Assembly (NCBI RefSeq): GCF_001044425.1
Contig: NZ_LFML01000043.1
Coordinates: 43,289-107,288 of the forward strand
Source of the DNA: Streptomyces roseus
Lineage (GTDB): Bacteria; Actinomycetota; Actinomycetes; Streptomycetales; Streptomycetaceae
Length of the DNA: 64,000 bases
Reading direction: 5' to 3'
The position numbers were made by a program, and so were the translations under genes. Within the stretch, counting starts at the first letter, position 1. Every line of letters starts with the position of its first letter. Below, piece by piece: positions 1 to 9,362 of this stretch. Below the pieces are notes generated by a model. The model made no database searches, was not told where the DNA came from, and saw only the letters and a program-made list of their open reading frames with translations.

Positions 1-19
1 GGGGGCCGTGCGGCGCGGA

Positions 20-1099
20 TCAGTGCGCGGACGCCAGCTTGGCGGCGGAGTCCGCATCGACGCAGGCCTGGATCATCGGATCGAGGTCGCCGTCGAGCAC
101 CTGGTCCAAGTTGTACGCCTTGAAGCCGGTCCGGTGGTCCGAGATCCGGTTTTCCGGGTAGTTGTACGTGCGGATCTTCTCGGAGCGGTCCACCGAGCGC
201 ACCTGGCTGCGGCGCACGTCGGAGGCCTCCTGCTCGGCGGCCTCCTGGGCCGCGGCCAGCAGGCGCGACCGGAGGATGCGCATGGCCTGCTCCTTGTTCT
301 GGAGCTGGCTCTTCTCGTTCTGGCAGGAGGCGACCACGCCGGTCGGCACGTGCGTGATGCGCACGGCCGAGTCGGTGGTGTTGACGGACTGGCCGCCGGG
401 GCCCGAGGAGCGGTAGACGTCGATGCGGAGGTCGTTCGGATTGATCTCGACCTCGACCTCCTCGGCCTCCGGGGTGACGAGCACGCCGGCGGCGGAGGTG
501 TGGATGCGGCCCTGGGACTCGGTGGCCGGAACGCGCTGGACGCGGTGGACGCCGCCCTCGTACTTCAGGCGGGCCCACACGCCCTGGCCGGGCTCGGTGG
601 CGCCGTTGCCGCCCTTGGTGCGGACGGAGACCTGGACGTCCTTGTAGCCGCCGAGCTCGGACTCGGTGGCGTCGATGATCTCCGTCTTCCAGCCCACGCG
701 CTCGGCGTAGCGCAGGTACATGCGCAGCAGGTCGCCGGCGAACAGGGCGGACTCGTCGCCGCCCGCGCCCGCCTTGACCTCGAGGAGCACGTCCTTGTCG
801 TCGCTGGGGTCGCGCGGGACCAGCAGCAGGCGGAGCTTCTCGGTGAGCTCCTCGCGGTGCGCGCTGAGCTCCTTCACCTCGGCCGCGAAGTCCGGGTCGT
901 CGGCCGCGAACTCCTTCGCCGTCTCGATGTCCTCGGCGGTCTGCTTCCAGGCACGGAAGGTCGCGACGATCGGGGTCAGCTCCGCGTAGCGCTTGTTGAG
1001 CTTGCGCGCGTTGGCCTGATCCGAGTGGACCGAAGGGTCGGCGAGCTTCTTCTCAAGGTCGGCGTGCTCGCCGACCAGTTCCTCGACCGCCTCGAACAT
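20..1099 (-). CDS. prfA: Peptide chain release factor 1
   Basis: Recognises UAA and UAG stop codons in the ribosomal A site and triggers hydrolysis of peptidyl-tRNA. The 359-aa protein has the normal RF1 length. The catalytic GGQ is at residues 235-237 and the RF1-type codon-reading PxT (PAT) at 191-193, which separates it from RF2 (SPF). The ATG at 1099 is chosen because the protein then begins MFEAVEELV as in other RF1 proteins; the frame stays open upstream only because of GC content. It lies downstream of rpmE on the same strand, behind a hairpin; prmC would be expected beyond the left edge. Confidence 0.97.
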   Translation of the reverse strand: MFEAVEELVGEHADLEKKLADPSVHSDQANARKLNKRYAELTPIVATFRAWKQTAEDIETAKEFAADDPDFAAEVKELSAHREELTEKLRLLLVPRDPSDDKDVLLEVKAGAGGDESALFAGDLLRMYLRYAERVGWKTEIIDATESELGGYKDVQVSVRTKGGNGATEPGQGVWARLKYEGGVHRVQRVPATESQGRIHTSAAGVLVTPEAEEVEVEINPNDLRIDVYRSSGPGGQSVNTTDSAVRITHVPTGVVASCQNEKSQLQNKEQAMRILRSRLLAAAQEAAEQEASDVRRSQVRSVDRSEKIRTYNYPENRISDHRTGFKAYNLDQVLDGDLDPMIQACVDADSAAKLASAH

Positions 1100-1147
1100 C
1101 GGGGGCTCCTGAAGTGAAAGTACGAAAAAGGGCTGCGGGACGACAAA

Positions 1148-1200
1148 GGCGCCGGTCCGGCTGCCCCCGTGTTGGACAGGGTGCAGCCGGGTCCGGCGCC
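1148..1200 (-). terminator. Hairpin between rpmE and prfA
   Basis: An inverted repeat with arms 1148-1164 and 1183-1200 (one small mismatch) lies ten bases after the rpmE stop and about 50 bases before the prfA start. It could end most rpmE transcripts or reduce read-through into prfA. There is no clear T-tract, as is usual in this GC range. Confidence 0.6.
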
Positions 1201-1209
1201 GGGGGCTCG

Positions 1210-1428
1210 CTACTTCGAGCCGGCAGCCTTGCCGAAGCGGGCCTCGAAGCGGGCGACGCGGCCACCGGTGTCGAGGATCTTCTGCTTGCCCGTGTAGAAC
1301 GGGTGGCACTCGGAGCAGACCTCGGCACGGATGGTGCCCTCGGTCAGGGTGCTGCGGGTGGTGAACGACGCGCCACAGGTGCAGCTGACCTGGGTCTCGA
1401 CGTACTCGGGGTGAACATCGCGCTTCAA
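1210..1428 (-). CDS. rpmE: 50S ribosomal protein L31 (zinc-binding form)
   Basis: Structural protein of the large ribosomal subunit, 72 aa. Four cysteines at residues 16, 18, 38 and 41 mark the zinc-containing C+ type of L31, as opposed to the zinc-independent paralogue induced under zinc limitation. The N-terminus MKRDVHPEY and the C-terminal basic tail fit the family. An AGGAGACACC-type ribosome site precedes the ATG. It sits upstream of prfA, a standard arrangement in actinobacteria. Confidence 0.96.
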   Translation of the reverse strand: MKRDVHPEYVETQVSCTCGASFTTRSTLTEGTIRAEVCSECHPFYTGKQKILDTGGRVARFEARFGKAAGSK

Positions 1429-1540
1429 GGTGTCTCCTAGATTCGGGAGGGCGCCGGGTCGCAGGAGCCGAATTGCGCACTGCGTGAACCGGGGCCGACA
1501 GACCAGTCTGCCAGGACCGGGCTGCCTGTCAAAATTCTGA

Positions 1541-1566
1541 GGACGCCTCCCTCAACGAGGGGGGTC
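1541..1566 (-). terminator. Probable terminator after the LCP gene
   Basis: A hairpin made of GGAC...GTCC with a CT-rich/AG-rich stem and an AAC loop lies 53 bases beyond the LCP stop, followed on the minus strand by TCAGAATTTTGAC, a run richer in T than its surroundings. The stem contains a G-T wobble and one bulge. Confidence 0.5.
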
Positions 1567-1618
1567 CGCCATCTATTCCGCTCCCCCGCGGAAAGGGTGT
1601 GACCAGCTGTTCTGCCGT

Positions 1619-2719
1619 TCACTGCACGATCTGACCGGCCGTGCCCTTGTCGCCCATCGAGTTGGCGGTGGCCTCGGCCGGGACCGGCTGGTCGGCGAGC
1701 AGCGCGTTCCACACCAGCTGGGACTCCTTGGTGAGCGGGGCGACGCGGTCGTGGTCGCGTGCGTCCTGGGTCACCGGCAGCGTGATCATCTTCATGCTCT
1801 GGGCGTCGATGCCCTGGAGGCTCTGCGCGAAGCCCATGAGGGACTTCACGTCGCCGAGCGCCTTGTCGGTGGTGAGCGCCTTGGTACCGGTGTCGGCGAG
1901 GTCGAGCAGCCGCTTGGGGTTGTCGAACAGGCCGATGCCCTTGACCTGCTTGATCAGGGCCTTCATGAACGCCTGCTGGAGCTGTATTCGGCCGAGGTCC
2001 GAGCCGTCGCCGACGCTCTTGCGGGTCCGTACGAGGCCGAGGGCCTGCTCGCCGCCCAGCTTGTTGGCACCGGCCGGGAGGTCGAGGTGGCTCGATCCGT
2101 CCTTGATCGGCTTGGTGGTCGTGAGCTGGACGCCGCCGAGGTTGTCGATGATCTTCTTGAAGCCCGTGAAGTCGACCTCGACGTAGTGGTCCATGCGGAT
2201 CCCCGACATCTTCTCGACGGTCTTGACCGCGCAGGCGGCCCCGCCGATGGTGAACGACTCGTTGAACTGGGAGCGCGAGCTGCCGCGGTCGGTCTTGCCG
2301 TTGGCCGTCGTGCAGGCCGGCCGGTTGACCATGGTGTCGCGCGGTATGGAGACGACGGTGGCCTGCTTGTGGCCCTCGTACAGGTGGACGATCATCGCCG
2401 TGTCGGAGCGGGCCGAGCCGCCGTCGTCCTGGCCGTACTCGGAATTGGCGCCGCCGCGGGAGTCGGAGCCGAGGACGAGGATGTCCATCGAGCCGTTGTC
2501 CACGTTCTGCGGGCGGTCGGTGCCGAGGGCCTGGTCGATGTCGACCGTCTTGAGGTTCCCGTTCAGGTGGAAGTAGAACCAGCCGAGGCCCGCCCCGCCC
2601 AGCAGGACCACTGCGGCGGCGCTCCACGCGGCGATGACCAGGGGCCTGCGGCGCTTCGGCGGTTTTCGTCGGCGCCGGCCCGCGGCACGCCGGCCGCCGC
2701 CCCTGCTGTCCTCGCTCAT
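1619..2719 (-). CDS. LytR-CpsA-Psr (LCP) family cell wall glycopolymer transferase
   Basis: 366-aa membrane-anchored protein. LCP enzymes transfer undecaprenyl-linked glycopolymers such as teichoic acids onto peptidoglycan outside the membrane. A very basic cytoplasmic tail (residues 6-25) precedes one membrane helix (about 27-50), then the LCP domain with the signature segments LVLGSDSR (81-88), RSDTAMIV (104-111) and SIPRD (124-128), whose Asp and Arg residues bind the lipid pyrophosphate and metal. The ATG at 2719 follows a good GAGGAGAG ribosome site; upstream in-frame starts lack one. It is transcribed leftwards after rho, beyond the rho terminator. Confidence 0.92.
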   Translation of the reverse strand: MSEDSRGGGRRAAGRRRRKPPKRRRPLVIAAWSAAAVVLLGGAGLGWFYFHLNGNLKTVDIDQALGTDRPQNVDNGSMDILVLGSDSRGGANSEYGQDDGGSARSDTAMIVHLYEGHKQATVVSIPRDTMVNRPACTTANGKTDRGSSRSQFNESFTIGGAACAVKTVEKMSGIRMDHYVEVDFTGFKKIIDNLGGVQLTTTKPIKDGSSHLDLPAGANKLGGEQALGLVRTRKSVGDGSDLGRIQLQQAFMKALIKQVKGIGLFDNPKRLLDLADTGTKALTTDKALGDVKSLMGFAQSLQGIDAQSMKMITLPVTQDARDHDRVAPLTKESQLVWNALLADQPVPAEATANSMGDKGTAGQIVQ

Positions 2720-3026
2720 GCTCTCCTCGGTCCCTGAGTACGTTCCCTGTGAACACAGACGGACGAATGGCGTCCAGGGTTCCACGGCCGACCGGGGTGC
2801 CCGTACGGGGGCACTATGGCGGCCGGGGCGGGACCAACGGCCCGTTTCCCCTCGGGCGCACCGCTCCCACCTGGGGTTTTCCAGGGGCACGCGCGGCGCG
2901 GCGGGCAGGTTCACGAAAGCCGCGAGTGTGGCGAACCTCGCAGCCGCGCAAACGAGGGAACCGCCCCCGCCGCGGCTGCGGCGGGGGCGGTTCCGGTGGT
3001 GCCGTGAACGGCGACGGATCGACGGA
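2720..3026. other. Intergenic region between LCP gene and rho
   Basis: About 300 bases without a supported gene. The right end holds the rho terminator hairpin (2957-2994). The rest (about 2720-2956) should contain the promoter of the LCP gene, but I cannot pick a convincing -35/-10 pair. Confidence 0.6.
2957..2994 (-). terminator. Terminator of rho
   Basis: A perfect 17-bp inverted repeat (2957-2973 and 2978-2994) with a 4-base loop lies 33 bases past the rho stop codon. It is one of the strongest hairpins in the window. The minus-strand sequence beyond it is not T-rich. Confidence 0.8.
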
Positions 3027-5162
3027 TCAGTCGTCGTTCTTGCCCGACGGGGTCGTCTTGGCGATCTGCATCAGGAACTCGGCGTTCGACTTCGTCTGCT
3101 TCATCTTGTCGAGGAGCAGCTCGATGGCCTGCTGCGAGTCGAGCGCGTGCAGCACCCGGCGCAGCTTCCAGACGATGGCGAGCTCCTCGCTGTTGAGGAG
3201 GATCTCCTCCTTGCGGGTGCCCGACGGGTCGACGTCGACGGCCGGGAAGATGCGCTTGTCGGCGAGCTTGCGGTCGAGCTTGAGCTCCATGTTGCCGGTG
3301 CCCTTGAACTCCTCGAAGATCACCTCGTCCATGCGCGAGCCGGTGTCGACCAGCGCGGTGGCCAGGATGGTCAGCGAGCCGCCGTCCTCGATGTTGCGCG
3401 CGGCACCGAAGAAGCGCTTCGGCGGGTACAGCGCGGTCGAGTCGACACCACCGGACAGGATGCGTCCGGAGGCGGGCGCCGCGAGGTTGTACGCGCGGCC
3501 CAGACGGGTGATGGAGTCCAGCAGCACGACCACGTCGTGGCCCAGCTCGACGAGGCGCTTGGCGCGCTCGATGGCCAGCTCGGCGACGGTGGTGTGGTCC
3601 TCGGCCGGACGGTCGAAGGTCGAGGAGATGACCTCGCCCTTGACCGACCGCTGCATGTCGGTGACCTCTTCGGGACGCTCGTCGACCAGGACGACCATCA
3701 GGTGGCACTCGGGGTTGTTGGTGGTGATCGCGTTGGCGATCGCCTGCATGATCATGGTCTTGCCGGTCTTCGGCGGAGCCACGATCAGGCCTCGCTGGCC
3801 CTTGCCGATCGGCGACACGAGGTCGATGATGCGGGTCGTCAGCACGCCCGGGTCGGTCTCCAGGCGGAGCCGGTCCTGGGGGTACAGCGGGGTCAGCTTC
3901 TGGAACTCCGGGCGGCCGCGGCCGGATTCGGGCGCCATGCCGTTCACCGAGTCCAGACGCACGAGGGCGTTGAACTTCTCGCGGCGCTCGCCGTCCTTGG
4001 GCTGGCGCACGGCGCCGGTGGTGTGGTCGCCCTTGCGCAGGCCGGCCTTGCGGACCTGGGCGAGGGAGACGTAGACGTCGTTCGGGCCGGGCAGGTAGCC
4101 CGAGGTCCGGATGAACGCGTAGTTGTCGAGGATGTCCAGGATGCCCGCGACGGGGATCAGGACGTCGTCGTCGGCGACCTGCGGCTCGCTCGGCGCGAAC
4201 TCGTCGCGGCCGCGGCGGCCACGGCGGTCGCGGTAGCGGCCCCGGCGGCCGCGGCGGCCGCCCTCGTCGTCGAAATCGTCCTCGGGGCCGTTGCCCTGGG
4301 GACCACCCTGACGGTCCTGGCGGCCCTGCTGCTGACGGTCCTGGCGGCCGCCCTGCTGCTGGCGGTCCTGGCGGTCGCCGCGGCCACCGCCCTGGCCTTG
4401 GCCACCCTGGCCACCGCCCTGACCCTGGCCGCCCTGACCCTGGCCGGCCTGGCCCTGGCCCTGGGCGCCCTGGCCCTGGTCGTCGGCCTTGGCACCGCGG
4501 TCGCGGCGGTCACGGCGGCCGCCCTCGCGCTCGGTGCGGTCACCGCGGTCGCGGCGCTCGCGTCGGCCGCGGCCCTCGCCCTCCTGGGCGGGCGCGGAGA
4601 CGGCGGTGGCGGCCTCGGCCTTGGTGTCGGCCGGAGCCGTCGCGGTGGCGGTCTCGGCCCTGGCCTCGGCCTGCACGGCGGCGGGGGCCGCGGTCTCCGG
4701 GCTGCCGGAGGGGGCCGTGGCGCGACGGCGGCGGCGCTCGCCGGCCGGGGCCTCGTCGGCGGCACCCTGCTCGGAGAGCTTGGGGGACGGCTGGCCCGGG
4801 ATCTCGATCTGCGCCTGCGCGGCGGTCTTCTCGGCGGGCGCCTCGGCGGCGGCCTCACCCGTACGGGCCTTGCTGGTGGCGCGGCGCTTCGGCTTGGACT
4901 CGGCGGCTTCGGCGGCGGGAGCCGCGGCCTTGGGGGCGCCGCTTCCCGCCTGCGCCTCCTTGATGACCTCGATCAGCTGGCTCTTGCGCATCCGCGCGGT
5001 GCCCCTGATGCCGAGGCCCGACGCGACCTGCTGGAGCTCGGCCAGGACCATGCCATCGAGGCCGGTGCCGGAGCGGCGACGCTTGGGGGCGGCGCCCGCG
5101 GCGGGGGCACTGGTGTCGACAGTGGTGTCGGCAGCGCCCATCAGATCGGTGGTGTCGCTCAC
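3027..5162 (-). CDS. rho: Transcription termination factor Rho
   Basis: Hexameric RNA-dependent ATPase that terminates transcription. The 711-aa protein has an N-terminal SAP-like Rho_N helical part (about 37-75), a long inserted region (about 76-330), the cold-shock-like RNA-binding domain (about 332-390) and the RecA-type motor with P-loop APPKTGKT (462-469) and a Walker B LLDS stretch. Escherichia coli Rho has about 420 residues; the extra length is the insertion, rich in Ala/Lys then Arg-Asp-Gly and Gln-Gly repeats, typical of actinobacterial Rho and probably an extra RNA-binding surface. It starts at ATG 5162 after a long upstream region. Confidence 0.97.
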   Translation of the reverse strand: MSDTTDLMGAADTTVDTSAPAAGAAPKRRRSGTGLDGMVLAELQQVASGLGIRGTARMRKSQLIEVIKEAQAGSGAPKAAAPAAEAAESKPKRRATSKARTGEAAAEAPAEKTAAQAQIEIPGQPSPKLSEQGAADEAPAGERRRRRATAPSGSPETAAPAAVQAEARAETATATAPADTKAEAATAVSAPAQEGEGRGRRERRDRGDRTEREGGRRDRRDRGAKADDQGQGAQGQGQAGQGQGGQGQGGGQGGQGQGGGRGDRQDRQQQGGRQDRQQQGRQDRQGGPQGNGPEDDFDDEGGRRGRRGRYRDRRGRRGRDEFAPSEPQVADDDVLIPVAGILDILDNYAFIRTSGYLPGPNDVYVSLAQVRKAGLRKGDHTTGAVRQPKDGERREKFNALVRLDSVNGMAPESGRGRPEFQKLTPLYPQDRLRLETDPGVLTTRIIDLVSPIGKGQRGLIVAPPKTGKTMIMQAIANAITTNNPECHLMVVLVDERPEEVTDMQRSVKGEVISSTFDRPAEDHTTVAELAIERAKRLVELGHDVVVLLDSITRLGRAYNLAAPASGRILSGGVDSTALYPPKRFFGAARNIEDGGSLTILATALVDTGSRMDEVIFEEFKGTGNMELKLDRKLADKRIFPAVDVDPSGTRKEEILLNSEELAIVWKLRRVLHALDSQQAIELLLDKMKQTKSNAEFLMQIAKTTPSGKNDD

Positions 5163-5545
5163 GAAGGGTCCTTCCCTGGAGCGGACGTCGGCCTGTCTGG
5201 CTCGGCGACCGGTTGTGCTGTCCGGCAGCGGTCCATGGCTTGGTGGGTCATGGGCCGCGGCCGGGGCGGTGGTCCGCCGACAGAGGAACGGCGGAAAGAA
5301 ACGTGCATGGGTGGTTCCGGCGAGAGCTCCCGAGCTGGAAGCGTGGGAATGTCACGCCGATTCCGGAGCGTGCTCGAAACTGCTGGAAGCGATCAAAGCA
5401 GTCGGGGAGGCTCCCGGAAGAAAGGTGGTCCCTGAAGGGGACACTGAGCACCGAGCCATGGCGGCTTCGGATGCGCACTTGAGACTAACACTACCGGATC
5501 CAACAGATATTCCCCCTCTCAATCACCGGCAATCGCGCCTTCGGC
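5163..5545 (-). promoter_or_regulatory. Long upstream region of rho
   Basis: About 380 bases lie between the thrB terminator hairpin and rho with no supported gene. On the minus strand a TAGTGT/TAGTCT stretch at about 5485-5496 could be a -10 element, giving a 5' leader of roughly 300 bases. Rho is autoregulated by attenuation in other bacteria, so a regulatory leader is plausible, but I see no defined leader structure beyond local hairpins around 5250-5310. Confidence 0.35.
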
Positions 5546-5571
5546 GCGGGCGGCCTGCCCTGGCCGCCCGC
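5546..5571 (-). terminator. Terminator of thrB
   Basis: A perfect 10-bp GC stem (5546-5555 and 5562-5571) with a 6-base loop lies 24 bases past the thrB stop. It separates the threonine genes from rho. Confidence 0.65.
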
Positions 5572-5595
5572 CCCCGGCGGGTATGCCCCTACGGC

Positions 5596-6522
5596 CTAGC
5601 CGCCCTGGTTTCCCAGCGGCAGGACGCTCGCGCCCGCGGCGTCGAGGGCGAGCCGGTTGGCCGCCCATCCCTCGCCCGCGAGCTGCGCGACCTTGTCGGC
5701 CGCGCCGTTGTCGACCAGCGCGAGGACCGTGGGGCCCGCGCCGGAGATGACCGCGGGGATGCCGTCCGCCCGCAGCCGGTTGACGAGTGCGACGCTCTCC
5801 GGCATCGCCGGGGAGCGGTACTCCTGGTGGAGCCGGTCTTCGGTGGCCGGTAGCAGCAACTCGGGACGCCTGGTCAGGGCTTCGACGAGCAGGGCCGCGC
5901 GACCCGCGTTCACGGCCGCGTCCACGTGCGGGACGTTGCGCGGCAGCAGGCCGCGCGCGGTTTCCGTCAGGACCGGCTTGGAGGGGACGAAGACCACCGG
6001 AACGATGGAATCGGCGGGCTCCATACGGATCGCCTTGGCGCTGCCGCCGTCCATCCAGGCGAGGGTGAAGCCGCCGAGGAGACAGGCGGCGACGTTGTCG
6101 GGGTGGCCCTCGATCTCGGTGGCCAGTTCCAGGAGGGCCGCGTCGTCGAGCTTGGCCTCCCCGCCTATGGTCACGGCGCGGGCGGCGACGATGCCGGCGC
6201 AGATCGCGGCGGAGGAGGACCCCAGGCCTCGGCCGTGCGGGATGCGGTTGGCGCAGACGACCTCGAGGCCGCGCGGCTGCCCGCCCAGCAGGTCGAAGGC
6301 GGTGCGCATGGAGCGTACGAGCAGGTGGCTCTCGTCCCGCGGGAGGGTGTCGGCGCCCTCGCCCGCGATGTCGATGTTCAGGCCGGAGTCGGCCACCCGG
6401 ACGACGACGTCGTCGTAGAGCCCCAGGGCCAGGCCGAGGGCGTCGAAGCCCGGGCCGAGGTTGGCACTGCTGGCGGGGACGCGCACCCGTACGGCGGCGG
6501 CGCGGAACGCTGGACCGGCCAT
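5596..6522 (-). CDS. thrB: Homoserine kinase
   Basis: Phosphorylates homoserine to O-phosphohomoserine, the substrate of ThrC. The 308-aa protein is a GHMP-family kinase: the glycine/serine-rich ATP loop PHGRGLGSSSA lies at residues 95-105, the N-terminal ASSANLGPGFD substrate motif at 17-27 and the C-terminal ISGAGPT motif completes the fold. The ATG at 6522 is preceded by AAGGAG; the upstream in-frame ATG at 6633 would add non-family residues. It is 300 bases from thrC behind a strong hairpin, so it may have its own promoter. Confidence 0.95.
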   Translation of the reverse strand: MAGPAFRAAAVRVRVPASSANLGPGFDALGLALGLYDDVVVRVADSGLNIDIAGEGADTLPRDESHLLVRSMRTAFDLLGGQPRGLEVVCANRIPHGRGLGSSSAAICAGIVAARAVTIGGEAKLDDAALLELATEIEGHPDNVAACLLGGFTLAWMDGGSAKAIRMEPADSIVPVVFVPSKPVLTETARGLLPRNVPHVDAAVNAGRAALLVEALTRRPELLLPATEDRLHQEYRSPAMPESVALVNRLRADGIPAVISGAGPTVLALVDNGAADKVAQLAGEGWAANRLALDAAGASVLPLGNQGG

Positions 6523-6822
6523 CGTCCGATGACACTCCTTGTGACTGTGCGAGACGAGATCTTCGCTGGCTCGCTGCGAATGTACTGGAGAACGTACGAC
6601 ACCCGAAGGCCCTCTGGGCAGCACCACGGACATATGCGCGGTGGCGGATGTAAGTACAGCCTATCGAAGGAAGGTTCTCTCGCGACATAGGGCGCACAGG
6701 AGGCGCACGATGCGTGTCGGCGCCTTCCGGTGGATTCCGCCGAATGCCGTGGACTTATGCGTCGTACGACCCGAGTTGCCGGATTCCGCGGAGCCCGCGG
6801 AATCCGGCGAACCGGGGGTGGA
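6523..6822. other. Intergenic region thrC-thrB
   Basis: 300 bases. Next to thrC is the 14-bp hairpin (6778-6808). The rest, less GC-rich than its surroundings around 6570-6680, probably holds a thrB promoter; I cannot place -35/-10 boxes with confidence. Confidence 0.5.
6778..6808 (-). terminator. Terminator of thrC
   Basis: A perfect 14-bp inverted repeat (6778-6791 and 6795-6808) with a 3-base loop starts 14 bases past the thrC stop codon. Its position implies that much of the hom-thrC transcript ends before thrB. Confidence 0.75.
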
Positions 6823-7893
6823 TCAGGCCAGGCCGAGGCGGATGGCCGCGGCCTCCGCGTCCACCGGGACGGTGACCGGCTGCGGAGCACCGGCGACGGC
6901 CCAGTCGGGGTCCTTGAGTCCGTTTCCGGTCACGGTGCACACGATCTTCTGGCCGGGGTCGACCAGGCCCAGCTCGGCGGCCTTGAGCAGGCCGGCCACG
7001 GACGCGGCCGAGGCGGGCTCGACGAAGACGCCCTCCTGTGCGGCCAACAGACGGTAGGCCGCGAGGATCTGGCGGTCCGTCACCTCGTCGATGAAACCGC
7101 CCGACTCGTCGCGCGCGGCGAGCGCGTAGTCCCAGGAGGCCGGGTTGCCGATGCGGATCGCGGTGGCGATGGTGTGCGGCTCCTTGACGACCTCGCCGCG
7201 CACGATCGGCGCGGAGCCGGAGGCCTGGAACCCCCACACGCGGGGCGTACGGGAGGCCAGGCCGTCGGCCTTGTACTCCTTGAAGCCCTTCCAGTACGCG
7301 GTGATGTTGCCGGCGTTTCCGACGGGCAGCACGTGGATGTCGGGGGCGTCGCCGAGCGCGTCCACGATCTCGAACGCGGCCGTCTTCTGGCCCTCGATGC
7401 GTACCGGGTTGACGGAATTGACCAGCGCGACCGGGTAGTTGTCCGACAGCGCGCGGGCGAGGTCCAGGCAGTCGTCGAAGTTGCCGTTGACCTGGAGGAT
7501 CTTGGCGCCGTGCACGAGCGCCTGGCCCATCTTGCCGAGCGCGATCTTGCCCTGGGGCACGAGGACGGCCGAGACCATCCCGGCGCGCACCGCGTAGGCG
7601 GCTGCGGAGGCCGAGGTGTTGCCGGTGGAGGCGCAGATGACGGCCTTGGCGCCCTCCTCCTTGGCCCTGGTGATGGCCATGGTCATGCCGCGGTCCTTGA
7701 AGGACCCGGTGGGGTTCGCGCCCTCGACCTTCAGGTGGACCTCGCAGCCGGTGCGCTCGGAGAGCACCTGCGCGGGAACGAGGGGCGTACCGCCCTCACG
7801 GAGTGTGACCACGGGAGTGGTGTCCGTCACCGGCAGGCGGTCCCGGTACTCCTCGATGATGCCGCGCCACTGGTGGGTGCGATTGCTGCTCAT
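6823..7893 (-). CDS. thrC: Threonine synthase
   Basis: PLP enzyme that converts O-phosphohomoserine to threonine and phosphate. The 356-aa protein is the short class of threonine synthase common in actinobacteria. The PLP lysine is K66 in the motif [10 protein letters not shown], and a glycine-rich phosphate loop lies further on (LPVGNAGN). ATG 7893 is 6 bases after the hom stop codon, so hom and thrC are co-transcribed and probably co-translated. Confidence 0.96.
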   Translation of the reverse strand: MSSNRTHQWRGIIEEYRDRLPVTDTTPVVTLREGGTPLVPAQVLSERTGCEVHLKVEGANPTGSFKDRGMTMAITRAKEEGAKAVICASTGNTSASAAAYAVRAGMVSAVLVPQGKIALGKMGQALVHGAKILQVNGNFDDCLDLARALSDNYPVALVNSVNPVRIEGQKTAAFEIVDALGDAPDIHVLPVGNAGNITAYWKGFKEYKADGLASRTPRVWGFQASGSAPIVRGEVVKEPHTIATAIRIGNPASWDYALAARDESGGFIDEVTDRQILAAYRLLAAQEGVFVEPASAASVAGLLKAAELGLVDPGQKIVCTVTGNGLKDPDWAVAGAPQPVTVPVDAEAAAIRLGLA

Positions 7894-7899
7894 GGGTCC

Positions 7900-9204
7900 T
7901 TACTCCCCTTCAACACGCATGATGCTGGCGACACCGCGCACGGTGTCCAGCTTGCGCAGTGCCTCGACGGTCCCGGAGAGGGCGGCGTCGGGCGCGCGGT
8001 GGGTGACGACGACGAGGGAGGCCTCATTGCCGACCCCGTCCGGACGTCCTTGCTGTCGTACGGTGTCGATGCTGACCCCGTGCTCCGCGAACGTCGTCGC
8101 CACCTGGGCGAGGACGCCCGGCTTGTCGGCCACATCGAGGCTGATGTGGTAGCGCGTGACGACGTCGCCCATGGGGCTGACCGGCAGCTGGGTGTACGCC
8201 GACTCGCCGGGCCCCGTTGCCTCGGCGAGCTTGTTGCGGCAGACGGCGACGAGGTCGCCCAGGACCGCCGAGGCGGTCGGAGAACCGCCCGCGCCGGGCC
8301 CGTAGAACATGAGCCGCCCGGCGGCCTCCGCCTCGACGAAGACGGCGTTGTACGCCTCGCGGACGGAGGCGAGCGGGTGGGTGAGCGGGATCATCGCCGG
8401 GTGGACGCGGGCGGTGACGGACTCGCCGTCGGCGGCGCGCTCCAGGATGGCGAGGAGCTTGATGGTGCAGCCCATGCGCTTGGCGGAGGCGAAGTCCGCG
8501 GCGCTGACCTCGGTCATGCCCTCGCGGTAGACGTCGTCGAGGCGGACCCGGGTGTGGAAGGCGATGCCGGCCAGGATCGCGGCCTTGGCGGCGGCGTCGT
8601 AGCCCTCCACGTCGGCGGTGGGGTCGGCCTCGGCGTACCCGAGGGCGGTGGCCTCGTCGAGGGCCTCCTGGTAGCCGGCGCCGGTGGAGTCCATCTTGTC
8701 GAGGATGAAGTTCGTGGTGCCGTTGACGATGCCCATCACCCGGTTGATCTTGTCCCCGGCGAGGGACTCGCGCATCGGGCGCACCAGCGGGATGGCGCCG
8801 GCGACGGCGGCCTCGTAGTAGAGGTCCAGCCCGTGCTGCTCGGCCGCGGCGTGCAGGGCGGCGCCGTCCTGGGCCAGCAGCGCCTTGTTCGCGGAGACGA
8901 CGGAGATGCCGTGCTCGAAGGCGGTGGTGATGAGGGTCCGGGCGGGCTCGATGCCGCCGATGACCTCGATCGCGACGTCGATGTCCCCGCGTTTGAGCAG
9001 GGCGGTCGCGTCGGTGGTGATCAGGGCGGGGTCGATGCCCTCGCGCACCTTGGAGGGGCGGCGCACGGCCACGCCGGCGAGCTCGACGGGCGCGCCGATC
9101 CTCTGCGTGAGGTCGTCGGCGTGCGTCGTCATGATGCGCGCCACCTCTGAGCCGACCACTCCACAGCCCAGCAGCGCCACCTTCAGCGGACGCGTACGCA
9201 TCAT
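7900..9204 (-). CDS. hom: Homoserine dehydrogenase
   Basis: Reduces aspartate semialdehyde to homoserine, the branch point to threonine and methionine. The 434-aa protein has the NAD(P) loop GCGVVG (13-18), the catalytic lysine in SANKALLA (K107), the substrate segment NGTTN (161-165) and a C-terminal ACT domain from about 355 that normally gives feedback control by threonine. Two ATG codons are adjacent at 9204 and 9201. It heads the hom-thrC pair; two hairpins separate it from lysA upstream. Confidence 0.96.
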   Translation of the reverse strand: MMRTRPLKVALLGCGVVGSEVARIMTTHADDLTQRIGAPVELAGVAVRRPSKVREGIDPALITTDATALLKRGDIDVAIEVIGGIEPARTLITTAFEHGISVVSANKALLAQDGAALHAAAEQHGLDLYYEAAVAGAIPLVRPMRESLAGDKINRVMGIVNGTTNFILDKMDSTGAGYQEALDEATALGYAEADPTADVEGYDAAAKAAILAGIAFHTRVRLDDVYREGMTEVSAADFASAKRMGCTIKLLAILERAADGESVTARVHPAMIPLTHPLASVREAYNAVFVEAEAAGRLMFYGPGAGGSPTASAVLGDLVAVCRNKLAEATGPGESAYTQLPVSPMGDVVTRYHISLDVADKPGVLAQVATTFAEHGVSIDTVRQQGRPDGVGNEASLVVVTHRAPDAALSGTVEALRKLDTVRGVASIMRVEGE

Positions 9205-9234
9205 TCGACCTACGCCTTTCGATCTTCCAGCACC

Positions 9235-9262
9235 ACCCGGCGGGCGGTATTGCCCGCCGGGT
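9235..9262 (-). repeat. Hairpin upstream of hom (proximal)
   Basis: A perfect 11-bp inverted repeat, arms 9235-9245 and 9252-9262, with a 6-base loop, 30 bases upstream of hom. In a lysA read-through transcript it would fall in the hom leader and could hinder or modulate translation. It may instead be the second half of a tandem lysA terminator. Confidence 0.55.
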
Positions 9263-9270
9263 CTCGACCA

Positions 9271-9319
9271 GTCTCACTCAATGGACAGGACTTTCCATCC
9301 TCGGTCCATTGAGTGAGAC
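9271..9319 (-). terminator. 16-bp perfect inverted repeat after lysA
   Basis: Arms 9271-9286 and 9304-9319 are exact reverse complements of 16 bases around a 17-base loop, starting 43 bases past the lysA stop. The arms are not especially GC-rich (they contain CACTCAATGGAC). This could be a lysA terminator or a protein-binding operator for hom. Confidence 0.6.
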
Positions 9320-9362
9320 ACCTATTTTGGGGGTATGGGGCCTTCTCCCCGAAACAACCGGA

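Noticed and set aside
2634..5435. A 933-codon + strand open frame opposite rho
   Set aside because: It is the shadow of the Gln-Gly and Arg-Asp repeats of rho read antisense; it has Leu/Ala-rich low-complexity sequence, no family match and no ribosome site.
9205..9362. Lysine riboswitch or T-box upstream of lysA or hom
   Set aside because: The region holds two simple hairpins but none of the conserved junctions of an L-box or T-box, and lysA itself is only 19 bases from nrtL.
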